From NCBI GenBank assembly GCA_902810695.1, contig CADDYV010000036.1, positions 1 through 36,318 of the forward strand: DNA of 36,318 nt. Reading direction: 5' to 3'. Below are positions 1 to 8,741 of this stretch, piece by piece. Origin of the DNA: Actinomycetota bacterium. GTDB lineage: Bacteria; Actinomycetota; Rubrobacteria; Rubrobacterales; Rubrobacteraceae. The notes below the pieces were generated by a model. The model was given only the letters and a program-made list of their open reading frames with translations. It had not been told where the DNA came from and searched no databases. Made by a program: the position numbers and the translations under genes. How positions within the stretch are numbered: the stretch's first letter is position 1; each line of letters begins with the position of its first letter.

Positions 1-1
1 C

Positions 2-22
2 GATCCAAAGGCGGTAGAATAG
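2..22 (+). CDS. 3' end of an upstream gene, probably an ABC peptide/nickel transporter permease (DppC/OppC type), partial
   Basis: Only the last six codons are present, reading DPKAVE and then TAG. The next gene starts 6 nt later. DppC/OppC permeases often end in a short polar tail after a run such as DALDP, and this tail plus the downstream ATPases makes a permease the natural candidate. The identification rests on context and on six residues, so it is tentative. Confidence 0.4.
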   Translation, partial: DPKAVE

Positions 23-28
23 AGTACT

Positions 29-1054
29 ATGGCTATGCTAGAAGTGAACAACCTGAAGACGCATTTCAAGACCCCGGACGGCGTGGTCAAAGCGGTGGAC
101 GGGGTCTCTTTCTCTCTGGAGCCGGGCGAGACTTTAGGCATCGTCGGGGAGTCGGGAAGCGGCAAGAGCGTTACGGCGCTCTCCATCATGCAGCTCAACC
201 CCAAGCCCCCGTGCGAGTACCCGGAGGGTGAGATCCTCTTCGAAGGTCAGAACCTGCTCAAGGTCTCGGAGTCCAGGATGCAGAAGATCCGGGGCAACGA
301 CATCGCCATGATCTTCCAGGACCCGATGACCTCGCTCAACCCGGTCTTCACGATTGGGAACCAGATCATGGAGGCCATCCGCATCCACCAGAAGGTCTCC
401 AAGAGCGAGGCCCGCCAGAGGACCGTGCAGGTTCTGCGGGACGTGGGTATCCCCAACCCGGAGCAGAGGGCTCGCGACTATCCGCACCAGTTCTCCGGCG
501 GAATGCGCCAGCGCGCCATGATCGCGATGGCCCTCTCGTGCAACCCCAAGGTGCTCATCGCCGACGAGCCTACCACGGCGCTGGACGTTACCATCCAGGC
601 CCAGATCCTGGAGCTCATGGTGGGATTGCAGGAGAAGTACGGAACGGCGATCATCATGATCACGCACGATCTTGGCGTGGTCGCCCAGATCGCCGACAAC
701 ATCATGGTCATGTACGCCGGGAGAGCCGTCGAGAAGGGGACGACGGACCAGATCTTCTACGACCCCCTGATGCCTTATTCGTGGTCGCTTCTGCGCTCTT
801 TGCCGCGCCTGGATACCGCGGGCGAGGTCAGGCTCCTCCCGATAAAAGGCTCGCCGCCATCGCTAATCTTCCTGCCCAAGGGGTGCAACTTCAGCCCCCG
901 TTGTCCGTTCGTCAAAGACAAATGTTACGAGGTTGACCCTATCCTCGAGGAGAAACGTCCTGGACATTCGGCTGCCTGCATACTCTCCGTTGAGGAGATA
1001 CAGGCGAACAAGAGCCGGATGGATGAAGAGTTGGGAGTAGAAAGACAGGCATGA
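29..1054 (+). CDS. dppD: ABC transporter ATP-binding protein, DppD/OppD family
   Basis: This is one of the two ATPases that power uptake of di- or oligopeptides, or a similar solute such as nickel, through a DppBC/OppBC permease pair at the inner face of the membrane. Visible motifs are Walker A GESGSGKS at residues 40-47, a Q-loop in [11 protein letters not shown], the signature FSGGMRQR and Walker [13 protein letters not shown] followed by a switch His in ITHDLGVV. The C-terminal oligopeptide-transporter domain carries four cysteines, C286, C292, C299 and C317. In some Dpp/Opp ATPases these positions hold an iron-sulfur cluster. The 341-aa length is usual for the family. The gene starts 6 nt after the preceding stop and overlaps dppF by 4 nt (ATGA), so the two are co-translated. 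Substrate cannot be read from the ATPase alone. Confidence 0.93.
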   Translation: MAMLEVNNLKTHFKTPDGVVKAVDGVSFSLEPGETLGIVGESGSGKSVTALSIMQLNPKPPCEYPEGEILFEGQNLLKVSESRMQKIRGNDIAMIFQDPMTSLNPVFTIGNQIMEAIRIHQKVSKSEARQRTVQVLRDVGIPNPEQRARDYPHQFSGGMRQRAMIAMALSCNPKVLIADEPTTALDVTIQAQILELMVGLQEKYGTAIIMITHDLGVVAQIADNIMVMYAGRAVEKGTTDQIFYDPLMPYSWSLLRSLPRLDTAGEVRLLPIKGSPPSLIFLPKGCNFSPRCPFVKDKCYEVDPILEEKRPGHSAACILSVEEIQANKSRMDEELGVERQA

Positions 1055-2079
1055 GCGAGTACTTGCTAGAGACCAAGAACCTGAAGATGCACTTCCCCAT
1101 CAAAGCCGGGGTCTTCAAGCGCACCGTCGGGCACGTGAAGGCGGTGGACGGCGTGGATCTGCAGGTCAGGCGGGGAGAGACCCTGGGACTGGTCGGTGAG
1201 TCCGGGTGCGGGAAGAGCACGCTGGCGCGTCTCATCCTGCGCCTGCTGGAGCCGACGGAAGGCGAGGTCATCTTCGAGGGCGAGAACATCCTCAACTTCA
1301 ACCGCAAACAGATGTTGCGGGTGAGGCGCAACATGCAGATCGTCTTCCAGGACCCCTACGCCTCCCTCAACCCCCGGATGACTGTCGGCAGCATCATCTC
1401 CGAGCCACTCAAGACCCACCGCTACGAGGGCGACGTGAAGCGGCGGGTGCAGGAGCTCCTGGAAGTCGTGGGACTCAACCCCGAGCACTACAATCGCTAT
1501 CCGCACGAGTTCTCCGGCGGCCAGCGCCAGAGGATCGGGGTGGCGAGGGCCATCGCCCTCAATCCCAAGCTCATCATCTGCGACGAGCCGGTGAGCGCCC
1601 TGGACGTCTCGATCCAGGCGCAGGTCGTGAACCTCCTGGAAGACCTCCAGAAAGAGTTCGATCTGACCTACATCTTCATCGCCCACGACCTCTCGGTGGT
1701 CAAGCACATCTCCGACAGGGTGGCGGTGATGTACCTGGGCAAGATCGTGGAGCTCGCCGACCGCGCCAAACTCTACGGGAGCCCCAGGCACCCGTACACG
1801 ACCTCGCTGCTCTCGGCCATACCCGTCCCGGACCCCGAAAAGGAGCGCGAGCGGCGCAGGATCGTCCTGACCGGCGATGTGCCCTCTCCGGCGAACCCGC
1901 CTTCGGGATGCACCTTCCACACCCGCTGTCCGCGTGCCCAGGACTACTGCGCCGAGCACGTACCTACCCTGGAGAAACAGGACGAGGACGGGCATCTGGC
2001 TTCCTGCTTCTTCCCGGTCAAAGAGGGGCAGCAGGTAGAGCAGCGCGTGGAGACCGCGCCCTACCGCGCCGGGGAGTAG
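1051..2079 (+). CDS. dppF: ABC transporter ATP-binding protein, DppF/OppF family
   Basis: This is the partner ATPase of the preceding DppD-like subunit, together forming the heterodimeric motor of a peptide/nickel-type importer. Walker A GESGCGKS lies at residues 49-56, the Q-loop in [12 protein letters not shown], the signature in [14 protein letters not shown] and Walker B in [11 protein letters not shown], with the switch His in IAHDLSVV. The C-terminal domain repeats the cysteine pattern of DppD (C287, C293, C300, C319), so both subunits could bind a metal cluster. The length of 342 aa is normal. The ATGA overlap with dppD shows translational coupling. The operon ends here: the next gene follows after 76 nt with its own -10-like box. 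I see no clear terminator. Confidence 0.93.
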   Translation: MSEYLLETKNLKMHFPIKAGVFKRTVGHVKAVDGVDLQVRRGETLGLVGESGCGKSTLARLILRLLEPTEGEVIFEGENILNFNRKQMLRVRRNMQIVFQDPYASLNPRMTVGSIISEPLKTHRYEGDVKRRVQELLEVVGLNPEHYNRYPHEFSGGQRQRIGVARAIALNPKLIICDEPVSALDVSIQAQVVNLLEDLQKEFDLTYIFIAHDLSVVKHISDRVAVMYLGKIVELADRAKLYGSPRHPYTTSLLSAIPVPDPEKERERRRIVLTGDVPSPANPPSGCTFHTRCPRAQDYCAEHVPTLEKQDEDGHLASCFFPVKEGQQVEQRVETAPYRAGE

Positions 2080-2143
2080 GAACTGATTCTCCGCAGAGAG
2101 AAGACGCGCGTTTAATCGGCTCCGGCTGAGCAGTCGGAGATAG

Positions 2144-2149
2144 TAGAAT
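2144..2149 (+). promoter_or_regulatory. Putative -10 box of a leaderless promoter for the S41 protein gene
   Basis: TAGAAT lies 6 nt before the GTG start at 2156, so transcription from it would begin at or next to the start codon. No good -35 box is visible 16-18 nt upstream. The nearest ribosome-binding-like sequence (GGAGA at 2136-2140) is 15 nt from the GTG, which is too far for ordinary use and fits a leaderless mRNA. Confidence 0.4.
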
Positions 2150-2155
2150 CTGAAC

Positions 2156-3397
2156 GTGCGAAGAAATATCTTTACCAAGTCTCGTCGCCGCGTCGTCTTA
2201 CGCTGGCTTGCTTATATCGTGGTGCTGGTGGTTGTGGCCGGCGGGGCTTATGCTTACGGGAGATCTCAGAGCCCCGCCGGTATGAGCCCGGCGGAGAAGA
2301 ACGGCCTCGATCTCTACGCGCAGGCTCTCAATATCGTTCGCAAGCACTACGTAGACCAGAAGGCGGTGAAACCCAAAAAGCAGACCTACGCGGCCATTCA
2401 GGCGATGCTGAACACCCTGGGAGACAAGGGGCACACCCGCTTCCTTACGCCGCAGGAGGTCAAGAGCAACGAGCGGGGCCTCTCCGGCAAGTACGTGGGC
2501 GTGGGCATACAGCTCGAACAGAAGAACAAAAAACCCGTCATCGTCGCCCCGATAGATGGCTCTCCCGCGCAGAAAGCGGGGGTGAGATCCGGCGACGTGA
2601 TAATTGGGGTGGGCGGAAAGAGCGTGAAGGGCGAAGATATTTCCCAGGTGGCGAGAAGAATCCGCGGGCCGGAAGGGACTTCGGTCAAAATCACGGTGCT
2701 GCGCCACGGTGAGAGGCGCACGTTCAACCTGAAACGGGAGCAGGTTACCGTCCCGTCCGCCACGTGGACCATGATCGGCAGCAGCCACGTGGCCGACGTG
2801 CGGCTTGCGATCTTCTCCAACGACAGCGCCGCGCAGCTCAAAAAGGCGTTTCAGGAAGCGAAGTCGGCGGGAGCCAGGCGGTTTATCCTGGATCTCCGGG
2901 ACAATCCGGGGGGCGAGCTTGACCAGGCGGTCGGGGCGTCGGGGGACTTCCTGAAGCCCGGTAGCGTCGTCTACATACGCAAGGACGCCTCCGGCAACCG
3001 GAAGAAGATCAAAGTCTCCGGCAACGCCAAACCCATCCAGGCTCCGATGGTGGTCCTCGTCAACGGGGGAACCGCCTCCAGCGCGGAGATCCTGGCTGGC
3101 GCTCTCAGGGACGATGGCCGGGCGAAGGTAGTAGGGACCACCACCTTCGGAACCGGGACCGTTCTCGCCGAGTATAGCCTCAGCGACGGCTCGGCCATCC
3201 TGCTCGGCATCGCCGAGTGGCTCACTCCAGACGGAGATTTTATCCGCAAGAGCGGCATAAAGCCGGACATTACGGTGAAGATGAACGGTTCCCAGCCCTT
3301 GCTCCCGGAGCAGGAAAAGAGTATGTCGAAGCAGCAGATCCTCAAGAAAGATCCTCAGCTAGAGCGCGCTTACAAGGTCGTGCTCGGCGCTCGCTAA
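2156..3397 (+). CDS. S41 family (CtpA-like) membrane-anchored PDZ protein, catalytic Lys apparently missing
   Basis: The 413-aa protein has the layout of carboxy-terminal processing proteases: a short basic N-terminus, one membrane segment at about residues 17-36, a PDZ domain at about 105-180 and an S41 domain after it. These enzymes trim or degrade extracytoplasmic proteins with a Ser/Lys dyad. The serine is present as S308 in GGTASSAE. The motif that normally reads TFGKGxVQ reads TFGTGTVL, placing Thr333 where the catalytic Lys should be and Leu337 where a conserved Gln should be. The spacing of 25 residues from S308 matches Prc and CtpB. It may therefore be inactive, act as a scaffold or inhibitor, or use another base. 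GTG is the start. The family assignment is firm; activity is doubtful. Confidence 0.88.
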   Translation: MRRNIFTKSRRRVVLRWLAYIVVLVVVAGGAYAYGRSQSPAGMSPAEKNGLDLYAQALNIVRKHYVDQKAVKPKKQTYAAIQAMLNTLGDKGHTRFLTPQEVKSNERGLSGKYVGVGIQLEQKNKKPVIVAPIDGSPAQKAGVRSGDVIIGVGGKSVKGEDISQVARRIRGPEGTSVKITVLRHGERRTFNLKREQVTVPSATWTMIGSSHVADVRLAIFSNDSAAQLKKAFQEAKSAGARRFILDLRDNPGGELDQAVGASGDFLKPGSVVYIRKDASGNRKKIKVSGNAKPIQAPMVVLVNGGTASSAEILAGALRDDGRAKVVGTTTFGTGTVLAEYSLSDGSAILLGIAEWLTPDGDFIRKSGIKPDITVKMNGSQPLLPEQEKSMSKQQILKKDPQLERAYKVVLGAR

Positions 3398-3510
3398 CCA
3401 TTAAGTCCATTATTTAACTGATTTGCGTTCCCCTCTTCGGGTAACATAGAAAGCTACCAGAGCTTAAAAGATCGGCTGCACATATAGACGACGCGGAAGA
3501 AGGTAACTTC

Positions 3511-3660
3511 ATGGGTATAGCGGTAGTAGCTTTGATAATCCTCATCTTCGTGGCCATCGTCGCCATCCTGATCCTGAGCCGCGTCTTCGCCGAGGCGGTG
3601 AAGAGAAACCCGGACCGTCCGGGCGACAGGAAAAGCGGGGACGATCGGGAAGAGGAATAA
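3511..3660 (+). CDS. Small single-pass membrane protein, function unknown (49 aa)
   Basis: An ATG preceded by GAAGAAGG (3496-3503, good spacing) opens a 49-codon frame ending in TAA. Residues 3-22 are almost entirely hydrophobic (Val, Ile, Leu, Ala) and form one transmembrane helix. The rest is a charged tail rich in Arg, Lys, Asp and Glu, probably cytoplasmic. The strong ribosome-binding site and the amphipathic layout make this a real gene rather than chance. It lies between the S41 protein and the 3' end of the sigma factor gene on the other strand. I do not recognise a family. An accessory role for the neighbouring membrane protein is possible but not shown. Confidence 0.7.
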   Translation: MGIAVVALIILIFVAIVAILILSRVFAEAVKRNPDRPGDRKSGDDREEE

Positions 3661-3673
3661 AGGGGTTTCTCGC

Positions 3674-4768
3674 TTACTCTAAGAGGTCGCGCAGCCCCGG
3701 GGCGTGAGGGCCGCTTTTGATCTTAGATAGCGCCGTGAGCTGTATCTGGCGGATGCGCTCGCGGGTTACGTCGAACCGCTCGCCAACCTCCTCCAGGGTT
3801 TTGGGCTGGCCGCCGGTCAGCCCGAAGCGGTATTCCAGGACCATCCGCTCCCGCTCGGGCAGGCCGTTGAGGGCCTCTCTCATCCTGGCTTTGAGCAGGG
3901 AAGATTTTGCCAGGTCGTGGGGAGAGTCGGATTCATCATCGGCGATGAAGTCTCCGAGTTCTGAGGCGTGATCTTCGCCCACGGGAGTCTCCAGCGAGAT
4001 CGAACGCCGGCTCACCCGCCGGATGCGTTCTACCTCTTCGGTCTCTACCTCCATCTCGTCTGCGATCTCCTCGTCGGTGGGGTCGCGGTTGAGCTCGGAG
4101 GCCAGGATCCGCTGCACACGGTAGTACTTATTGATCTTCTCGACCATGTGCACCGGAACCCGGATGGTGCGCCCCTTGTCGGCGATGGCGCGAGTTACGG
4201 CTTGCCTTATCCACCACGTCGCGTACGTAGAGAACTTGAAGCCCCGCCGGTAGTCGAACTTCTCGACCGCACGCATCAGACCGATGTTGCCTTCCTGGAT
4301 GAGATCCAGAAGCGAGACACCCCGGCCCGCGTACTTCTTGGCGATAGAGACGACGAGACGGAGGTTCGCCCGCGTGAGGTGCGCCTTGGCGCGCCGGTCT
4401 CCGCGCTCGATGCGCTTGGCGAGGTAGATTTCCTGGGACTTGGTCAGAAGCGGGGTCTTGCCGATCTCATCCAGATACATCTGAACCGCATCCCCGGTGT
4501 AACGGGCGCGGAGATCCCCTTCCAGAACCTCTTCGACGAGACGAGCGTCCTGCTCCTCGTTCAAGGTATCGGCGAGAAAATCGGCATCTACAACCTCAAC
4601 CCCCTGGTCTTTGAGCAGGCTATAGACCTGCTGTATCTCATCCGTGGAGAGATCCACTTCCTGCAGGAGGTCGAGAACCTCGCTGGATTCCAGGGTGCCA
4701 GACTGCTGGCCGACCTCGAAAAGCTCCTGGACTTCTTCTATGTCCCTAAGGTCGCGATGAGGTTGCAA
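3674..4768 (-). CDS. rpoD: RNA polymerase primary-type sigma factor (RpoD/SigA, sigma-70 group 1 or close paralogue)
   Basis: This 364-aa protein directs RNA polymerase to -10/-35 promoters. In order it has a short region 1.1 (about residues 10-65), region 1.2 ([17 protein letters not shown]), region 2 with [12 protein letters not shown] and the -10 recognition helix around [15 protein letters not shown], region 3 (RIRVPVHM-like start), and region 4.2 ending in a helix-turn-helix with [10 protein letters not shown] and SKIK near the C-terminus. The start is a TTG preceded by GAGGGAAA at 5 nt. An upstream ATG is out of frame. Region 1.1 points to the primary factor, but some actinomycetes carry several such paralogues, so it could be a second group 1/2 copy. 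It is divergent from the DUF697 gene, and the shared 116-nt gap carries promoters in both directions. Confidence 0.93.
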   Translation of the reverse strand: MQPHRDLRDIEEVQELFEVGQQSGTLESSEVLDLLQEVDLSTDEIQQVYSLLKDQGVEVVDADFLADTLNEEQDARLVEEVLEGDLRARYTGDAVQMYLDEIGKTPLLTKSQEIYLAKRIERGDRRAKAHLTRANLRLVVSIAKKYAGRGVSLLDLIQEGNIGLMRAVEKFDYRRGFKFSTYATWWIRQAVTRAIADKGRTIRVPVHMVEKINKYYRVQRILASELNRDPTDEEIADEMEVETEEVERIRRVSRRSISLETPVGEDHASELGDFIADDESDSPHDLAKSSLLKARMREALNGLPERERMVLEYRFGLTGGQPKTLEEVGERFDVTRERIRQIQLTALSKIKSGPHAPGLRDLLE

Positions 4769-4819
4769 CGTTTCCCTCTAGTTTCATTCCAGACTGCAAC
4801 TCTCATGTTGCCTTCACGT

Positions 4820-4847
4820 AATATATCTGAAAAAGATCAAAGATCAA
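4820..4847 (-). promoter_or_regulatory. Promoter of the sigma factor gene
   Basis: On the minus strand TTGATC (4842-4847) is followed after 16 nt by TATATT (4820-4825). The sigma gene TTG start lies about 50 nt downstream behind a GAGGGAAA ribosome-binding site. A second GATCAA copy sits next to the first on the plus strand (4835-4840). Box quality is good, but no transcript data exist here. Confidence 0.5.
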
Positions 4848-4855
4848 TTTAACAT
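4827..4855 (+). promoter_or_regulatory. Possible promoter of the DUF697/PLD operon
   Basis: CTGAAA (4827-4832) and TAACAT (4850-4855) are separated by 17 nt and point toward the TTG start at 4885. Each box matches the consensus at about four of six positions. It overlaps the opposing sigma-factor promoter, so the two could interfere. Confidence 0.35.
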
Positions 4856-4884
4856 GCTAGAGAAACCGAGAGGAGAAGTGTATT

Positions 4885-5643
4885 TTGAACGGTCTCAGGA
4901 ATATGTACCGGGTGTTCAACGAGTCCCGCAAAGCCGCTCGCGAGCAGGCGACTCTCTCGGTGGTAGGTGATCATGCGCGCGCCGCCGAGATAGCAGACAT
5001 CCTGGGCGCCGAACGTACGCCCGGAGGAGCAGAGATCGTTATTACGGTCTCCGGCTCGGGCGGGAAGGTAGCCCTCTCAGGTAAAGGCATCGAGGATTCC
5101 AGGGAAATTTCTCTCCCTTCTGTAACTGAAGAGACGATAAAGAAGGAACTCGTTCCCGCCGTGGTACGGGCGCTGGAAGACGATTATCTGGTTCCGCTCG
5201 GGCGGGGATACCCGGTTTTCCGGCGGGTAGTTTGTGAGGAGATCGTCCGGAAGAACGCCCGCCAGAACGCCGTGATCGGCGCGCTGCCCATACCCGGCGC
5301 GGACATGCCCGTGATGACCGCGAACCAGTCCCGGATGGTTCTGCAGATAGCTGCTGTGCACGGCGAGGAGATGTCGCTGGAGCGGGCGCGGGAGCTCCTG
5401 GGAGTGCTGGCGGCGGGATTTGGGCTGCGGGCGCTGGGACGCCAGGCGGCCAAGCTGGTCCCGGTTGTGGGATGGGCCGCCGCCGGGACCGTGGCCTACG
5501 CGGGAACGCTGGCAATGGGCCAGGCTACGATTCTCTACTTCGAGCGCGGTAAGAGGGAGCCTTCTGCGGGCGAGAAATCCGAGATAATGCGCCGCGCCCG
5601 CAAGGAGGCCGAGGAGTTCGTCGCGCGCATGAGGCGACGCTAG
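4885..5643 (+). CDS. DUF697 family membrane-associated protein
   Basis: The 252-aa protein has a variable N-terminal part (residues 1-125) and a C-terminal DUF697-like region (about 130-225). That region begins IGALPIPGADMPVMTANQ, then has a glycine/alanine-rich amphipathic stretch, KLVPVVGWAAAGTVAYAG and a final YFERG. DUF697 domains occur in YcjF-like proteins and at the ends of small GTPases, where they associate with membranes. No P-loop GTPase motif is visible here. The start is TTG behind AGGAGAAG (4871-4878). The next gene starts 2 nt after its stop, so it is co-transcribed with the phospholipase D-type enzyme, suggesting a role at the membrane. The biochemical function is unknown. Confidence 0.75.
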   Translation: MNGLRNMYRVFNESRKAAREQATLSVVGDHARAAEIADILGAERTPGGAEIVITVSGSGGKVALSGKGIEDSREISLPSVTEETIKKELVPAVVRALEDDYLVPLGRGYPVFRRVVCEEIVRKNARQNAVIGALPIPGADMPVMTANQSRMVLQIAAVHGEEMSLERARELLGVLAAGFGLRALGRQAAKLVPVVGWAAAGTVAYAGTLAMGQATILYFERGKREPSAGEKSEIMRRARKEAEEFVARMRRR

Positions 5644-5644
5644 G

Positions 5645-6928
5645 GTGATGGTCGGCGCGCTTCCCGCTTTTCGCAGGAGGGTACGGAGGAGGATATCGGA
5701 TCTACGGAAGGTCGTCGTCCGGGGGACTGCGGGCCTCTTTGTAGTGCAGGTGATGCTGGTGGCCGTGCTCGTGGTAAGGGATGAGCTGCGCAAGCGCCGG
5801 GAAGGGCCGCGGGAGGGATTCCCCTGGGAGGACCAGCCGGAGATCGAACTCGAGTCCGGCGGGAACAGGTTGAAGCTCTATTCTTTCGGCGTCAAGCTTT
5901 ATGAGGCGATGCTGGAGGAGATCGAGAACGCCGAGCACGACATCTTCGTCGGGACTTTCATCTGGAAGGGCGACGAGGTGGGGCTGCGTTTCGTGGAGGC
6001 GCTGGCGCGCCGGGCGCGCGAGGGGGTGAGGGTGTGCGTGATCTTCGACGGGCTGGCGAACGTGGTGGTACCCCCCTCGTTCAAGCGGTTTCCGGCGGAG
6101 ATCCACACGCTCCACTTCCGCCCGCTCTGGGGACCCGAGAAGCTCATAAACCCGCGGAATATCTTCAGGTATCACCGCCACATCATGTCGGTGGACGGGC
6201 GGGTGGCTTTCCTGGGCGGCTACAACATCGGCTCGCTCTACGCCGCAGGCTGGCGCGACACGCAGCTCCGGATCCGGGGTAAGGAGGCGCGCGAGGTAGA
6301 GAACGACTTCGTTGACTTCTGGAACGCCCACCGCACCCCCGACCTTCCCAGGATAGACCTGGAGCGCGAGCGCGCCTGGAACCCGGTTACCCTCTTCAGG
6401 CGCAACGACCCGTACCTGCGGATCTTCCCGATCCGGGCCATGTACCTCGAAGCGATAGACCGGGCCAACGACCACATCTACCTCACCCACGCCTACTTCG
6501 TCCCTGACCGCGCGATGCGCGCCGGGCTCATCGAGGCGGCGAAGAGGGGTGTTGACGTGCAGGTTCTGCTGCCGGAGCACTCCAACCACGTCGTCGCCGA
6601 CTGGCTCGCACGGCGGCACTTCTACGAACTGCTCTCCGCGGGTGTGAGGATCTTCCGCTACAAGCACATCATGATCCACTCCAAAACCGCCACCATAGAC
6701 GGTGTGTGGTCCACGGTCGGCACAGCCAACATAGACCGCTACAGCATGTTAGGTAACTACGAGATAAACGTGGAGGTCCACAGCCGTCGCTTCGCCCGGC
6801 AGATGGAGCGGATGTTCGAGCTGGACAAGACCAATGCCAGAGAGCTTACGCTGGAGCGCTGGGAAAAAAGGCCTCTGCCTGCCAAGGTAGTCGAGCGGGC
6901 GCTTTCGACCCTGAGCCCGCTGGTCTAG
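5645..6928 (+). CDS. Phospholipase D superfamily membrane protein, cardiolipin synthase-like, first HKD motif altered
   Basis: The protein (427 aa from GTG 5645, 426 from ATG 5648) has one N-terminal membrane helix (about residues 26-45, rich in Val and Leu) and two PLD repeats. Enzymes of this layout join phosphatidylglycerol molecules into cardiolipin or hydrolyse phosphodiesters. The second motif is intact: HSKTATID with H345, K347 and D352, followed by GTANID. The first reads HRHIMSVD, so H177 and D184 are present but position 179 is His instead of Lys. Both motifs normally build one active site, so activity may be reduced or altered. The gene directly follows the DUF697 gene (1-nt gap). 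Its end converges on the phosphoesterase gene. The family is sure; cardiolipin synthase is the best guess. Confidence 0.85.
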   Translation: MMVGALPAFRRRVRRRISDLRKVVVRGTAGLFVVQVMLVAVLVVRDELRKRREGPREGFPWEDQPEIELESGGNRLKLYSFGVKLYEAMLEEIENAEHDIFVGTFIWKGDEVGLRFVEALARRAREGVRVCVIFDGLANVVVPPSFKRFPAEIHTLHFRPLWGPEKLINPRNIFRYHRHIMSVDGRVAFLGGYNIGSLYAAGWRDTQLRIRGKEAREVENDFVDFWNAHRTPDLPRIDLERERAWNPVTLFRRNDPYLRIFPIRAMYLEAIDRANDHIYLTHAYFVPDRAMRAGLIEAAKRGVDVQVLLPEHSNHVVADWLARRHFYELLSAGVRIFRYKHIMIHSKTATIDGVWSTVGTANIDRYSMLGNYEINVEVHSRRFARQMERMFELDKTNARELTLERWEKRPLPAKVVERALSTLSPLV

Positions 6929-6951
6929 ACTTCTGTACTCAGGCGTATCTC

Positions 6952-8511
6952 TCACCTTTTCGTGGAGGCTGGCCCGGGTTTGGGGTGCAGGGGAAGTATC
7001 AAAGGCGGGCGGGGCTTCTGGTTGAAGTCGAAGTCTCTGGTCAGGTTGCCGAGCTGAGGCATGTTCTCCCGCACGTTGGGACGCGGATCGGGACGCCCAT
7101 CGGTAGTTGGATCCAGCCTCTGCCCCCCCAAAAAGTCGTCCTCTATAAACTTCAGGTAGGCATCAAAAGAGAGAGTCTGGTGGTCTATGTAGCCTCTCTT
7201 CGCGTAGGGGCTTATCACCAGAGCGGGCACCCTGATGCCGTAGCCGTTCTGGTCCACTTTTGGCGGCGGGACGTGATCGTAGAATCCACCCCAGTCATCC
7301 CAGGCCAGGAAGATAGCGGTGGAGTTCCAGTCCGGGCTGCGCATGAGGGCGTTGATCAGAGCTGTCACATACGCCTGACCGTCGCTTACCAGGGCGGGGG
7401 GATGCTCGCTGTATTTCTGGTTGGGGATGACCCACGATACGGCGGGCAGCTTTCCTTTTTTGGCTGCCTGATAGAAGTGGGAGACATCCTGGACGTTCTG
7501 TAGCTGGTTATCCTGCTTTACCGTGTCGAAGTAGGGCAGAGGGTTCCACCATCCCGGAGTTTTTGGTCCCTGGAGCTTCTGGTGGCAGAACATATCGCCG
7601 TTGGCGCAGTCGGGTTCTTTGCCTTTGACCACGTAGTAGCCCCAGCTTATGTGGTGCTTGTGCAACAGGTAGGTAATATCCGTCCAGGCGTAGTCGGGGG
7701 GGATGATCTTGCCGTTCTTTATCTGCCCCTTTGTCGCCTTTATTCCGGGACGGATACGCACGAAGTCGGGTGTCGCCGCGGGTACCAGGGAGTTTTTGCA
7801 GCTCATCGGGTCTCCGCGTTTGCTGCACCGGGCCGACCACGCCGAGACCATATCGAGGTGGGCCGGAAGGCTCCATGCGGTGTCCGACTCGAACATGTGG
7901 TCCTGCAGGACGAAGTGGTGGGCATAGGCCCAGTAGTTGGGGATCTCGCGCGCATCGTGATAACCCACAACATCGGGCGGGGTGTATTTTTTGCCCAAGG
8001 GACATCCCGACAGATAGGGGTTTTTCTCGCAGCTCTGCCCCGCGCGCTTGCGCAGTTGCCGGATGAAGCCATCCATCTTGCCGCCGTCCACGTCCGCCCT
8101 GGTATCTACCGTCGTGTGGTGTGATGCGCCGTAGTCGAGGTCCGTGGAGTCGTGGAAGGGCTTTACGCAACGATGCACCAGCGGGTCGGGTAAGCAGACG
8201 GTGGGTTTGCCGTTCTTCATGGGGATACCGTCCGCACCGGGGTAGGTTCCGAAGTAGTTATCGAAGGAGCGGTTCTCCTGCATGATGATGACCACATGAC
8301 GTATCTTGTGGATGCCCGGGGGAATGGACGTGGTCTTGCCGGATGCCTCAGAGTGGCTCGCGGGCTGACCAGACGGTTTGCCGGTCGCCGGGCCTTTAGC
8401 TTTTCCTGCTGTCTTGCTGGAGCTGTTGCCGCAACCAACGGCGAGCAGGGCCACGATAGTCGCCACGGCGACAAGATAGCTCGCTACACCCCTCAGCGCC
8501 CGGCCGTGCAC
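6952..8511 (-). CDS. Secreted phosphoesterase (phospholipase C / acid phosphatase AcpA family), likely lipoprotein
   Basis: The 519-aa protein begins with a basic stretch and a hydrophobic segment ending LLAVGC (Cys27), a lipoprotein-type signal, followed by a Ser/Lys/Gly/Pro-rich linker to about residue 65. The catalytic domain starts with [17 protein letters not shown], the hallmark of the bacterial phosphoesterase family (non-haemolytic phospholipases C and AcpA). TAWSLPAH supplies the candidate nucleophile serine region, and [13 protein letters not shown] the metal-binding aspartates. It should cleave phosphate esters or phosphodiesters outside the membrane. The start is GTG with GAGGAGAAG immediately upstream on the minus strand. 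It is divergent from another hydrolase of the alkaline-phosphatase fold, which suggests phosphate or sulfate scavenging. The substrate is not determined by sequence. Confidence 0.88.
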   Translation of the reverse strand: MHGRALRGVASYLVAVATIVALLAVGCGNSSSKTAGKAKGPATGKPSGQPASHSEASGKTTSIPPGIHKIRHVVIIMQENRSFDNYFGTYPGADGIPMKNGKPTVCLPDPLVHRCVKPFHDSTDLDYGASHHTTVDTRADVDGGKMDGFIRQLRKRAGQSCEKNPYLSGCPLGKKYTPPDVVGYHDAREIPNYWAYAHHFVLQDHMFESDTAWSLPAHLDMVSAWSARCSKRGDPMSCKNSLVPAATPDFVRIRPGIKATKGQIKNGKIIPPDYAWTDITYLLHKHHISWGYYVVKGKEPDCANGDMFCHQKLQGPKTPGWWNPLPYFDTVKQDNQLQNVQDVSHFYQAAKKGKLPAVSWVIPNQKYSEHPPALVSDGQAYVTALINALMRSPDWNSTAIFLAWDDWGGFYDHVPPPKVDQNGYGIRVPALVISPYAKRGYIDHQTLSFDAYLKFIEDDFLGGQRLDPTTDGRPDPRPNVRENMPQLGNLTRDFDFNQKPRPPLILPLHPKPGPASTKR

Positions 8512-8606
8512 CGCTTCTCCTCAGAGAACAAGTTCAGCATCTCTTTCGCCCTCCCACCTCAAGAGAGTTAGCCTGGTTCCACCAGACCGGGCATACCCCG
8601 GATCTC

Positions 8607-8655
8607 TGTAAATCTTGCCACAGGTTAGCCGCGTTTACCTCATTCCGTGTAAATC
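8607..8655. repeat. Repeated TGTAAATC / GTTTACC motifs in the divergent hydrolase intergenic region
   Basis: TGTAAATC occurs at 8607-8614 and 8648-8655, with GTTTACC (8633-8639) between them. GTTTAC and the second GTAAAT form an inverted pair. The AT-rich repeats stand out in a GC-rich gap between two divergent hydrolase genes and could be a regulator's binding sites. The regulator is unknown. Confidence 0.3.
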
Positions 8656-8717
8656 CTGATTTTGAGGGGGGCTTGTTGTACCCGGGCGGGGAGCCAGCAA
8701 CTGGTTTCGGATAAGGC

Positions 8718-8723
8718 TACAAT
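8718..8723 (+). promoter_or_regulatory. Possible -10 box for the sulfatase-like gene
   Basis: TACAAT lies 18 nt before the ATG at 8742, leaving room for the GGGGATCGAAG ribosome-binding region. I see no convincing -35 box at the usual distance, so the promoter call is tentative. Confidence 0.35.
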
Positions 8724-8741
8724 CCCACACGGGGATCGAAG

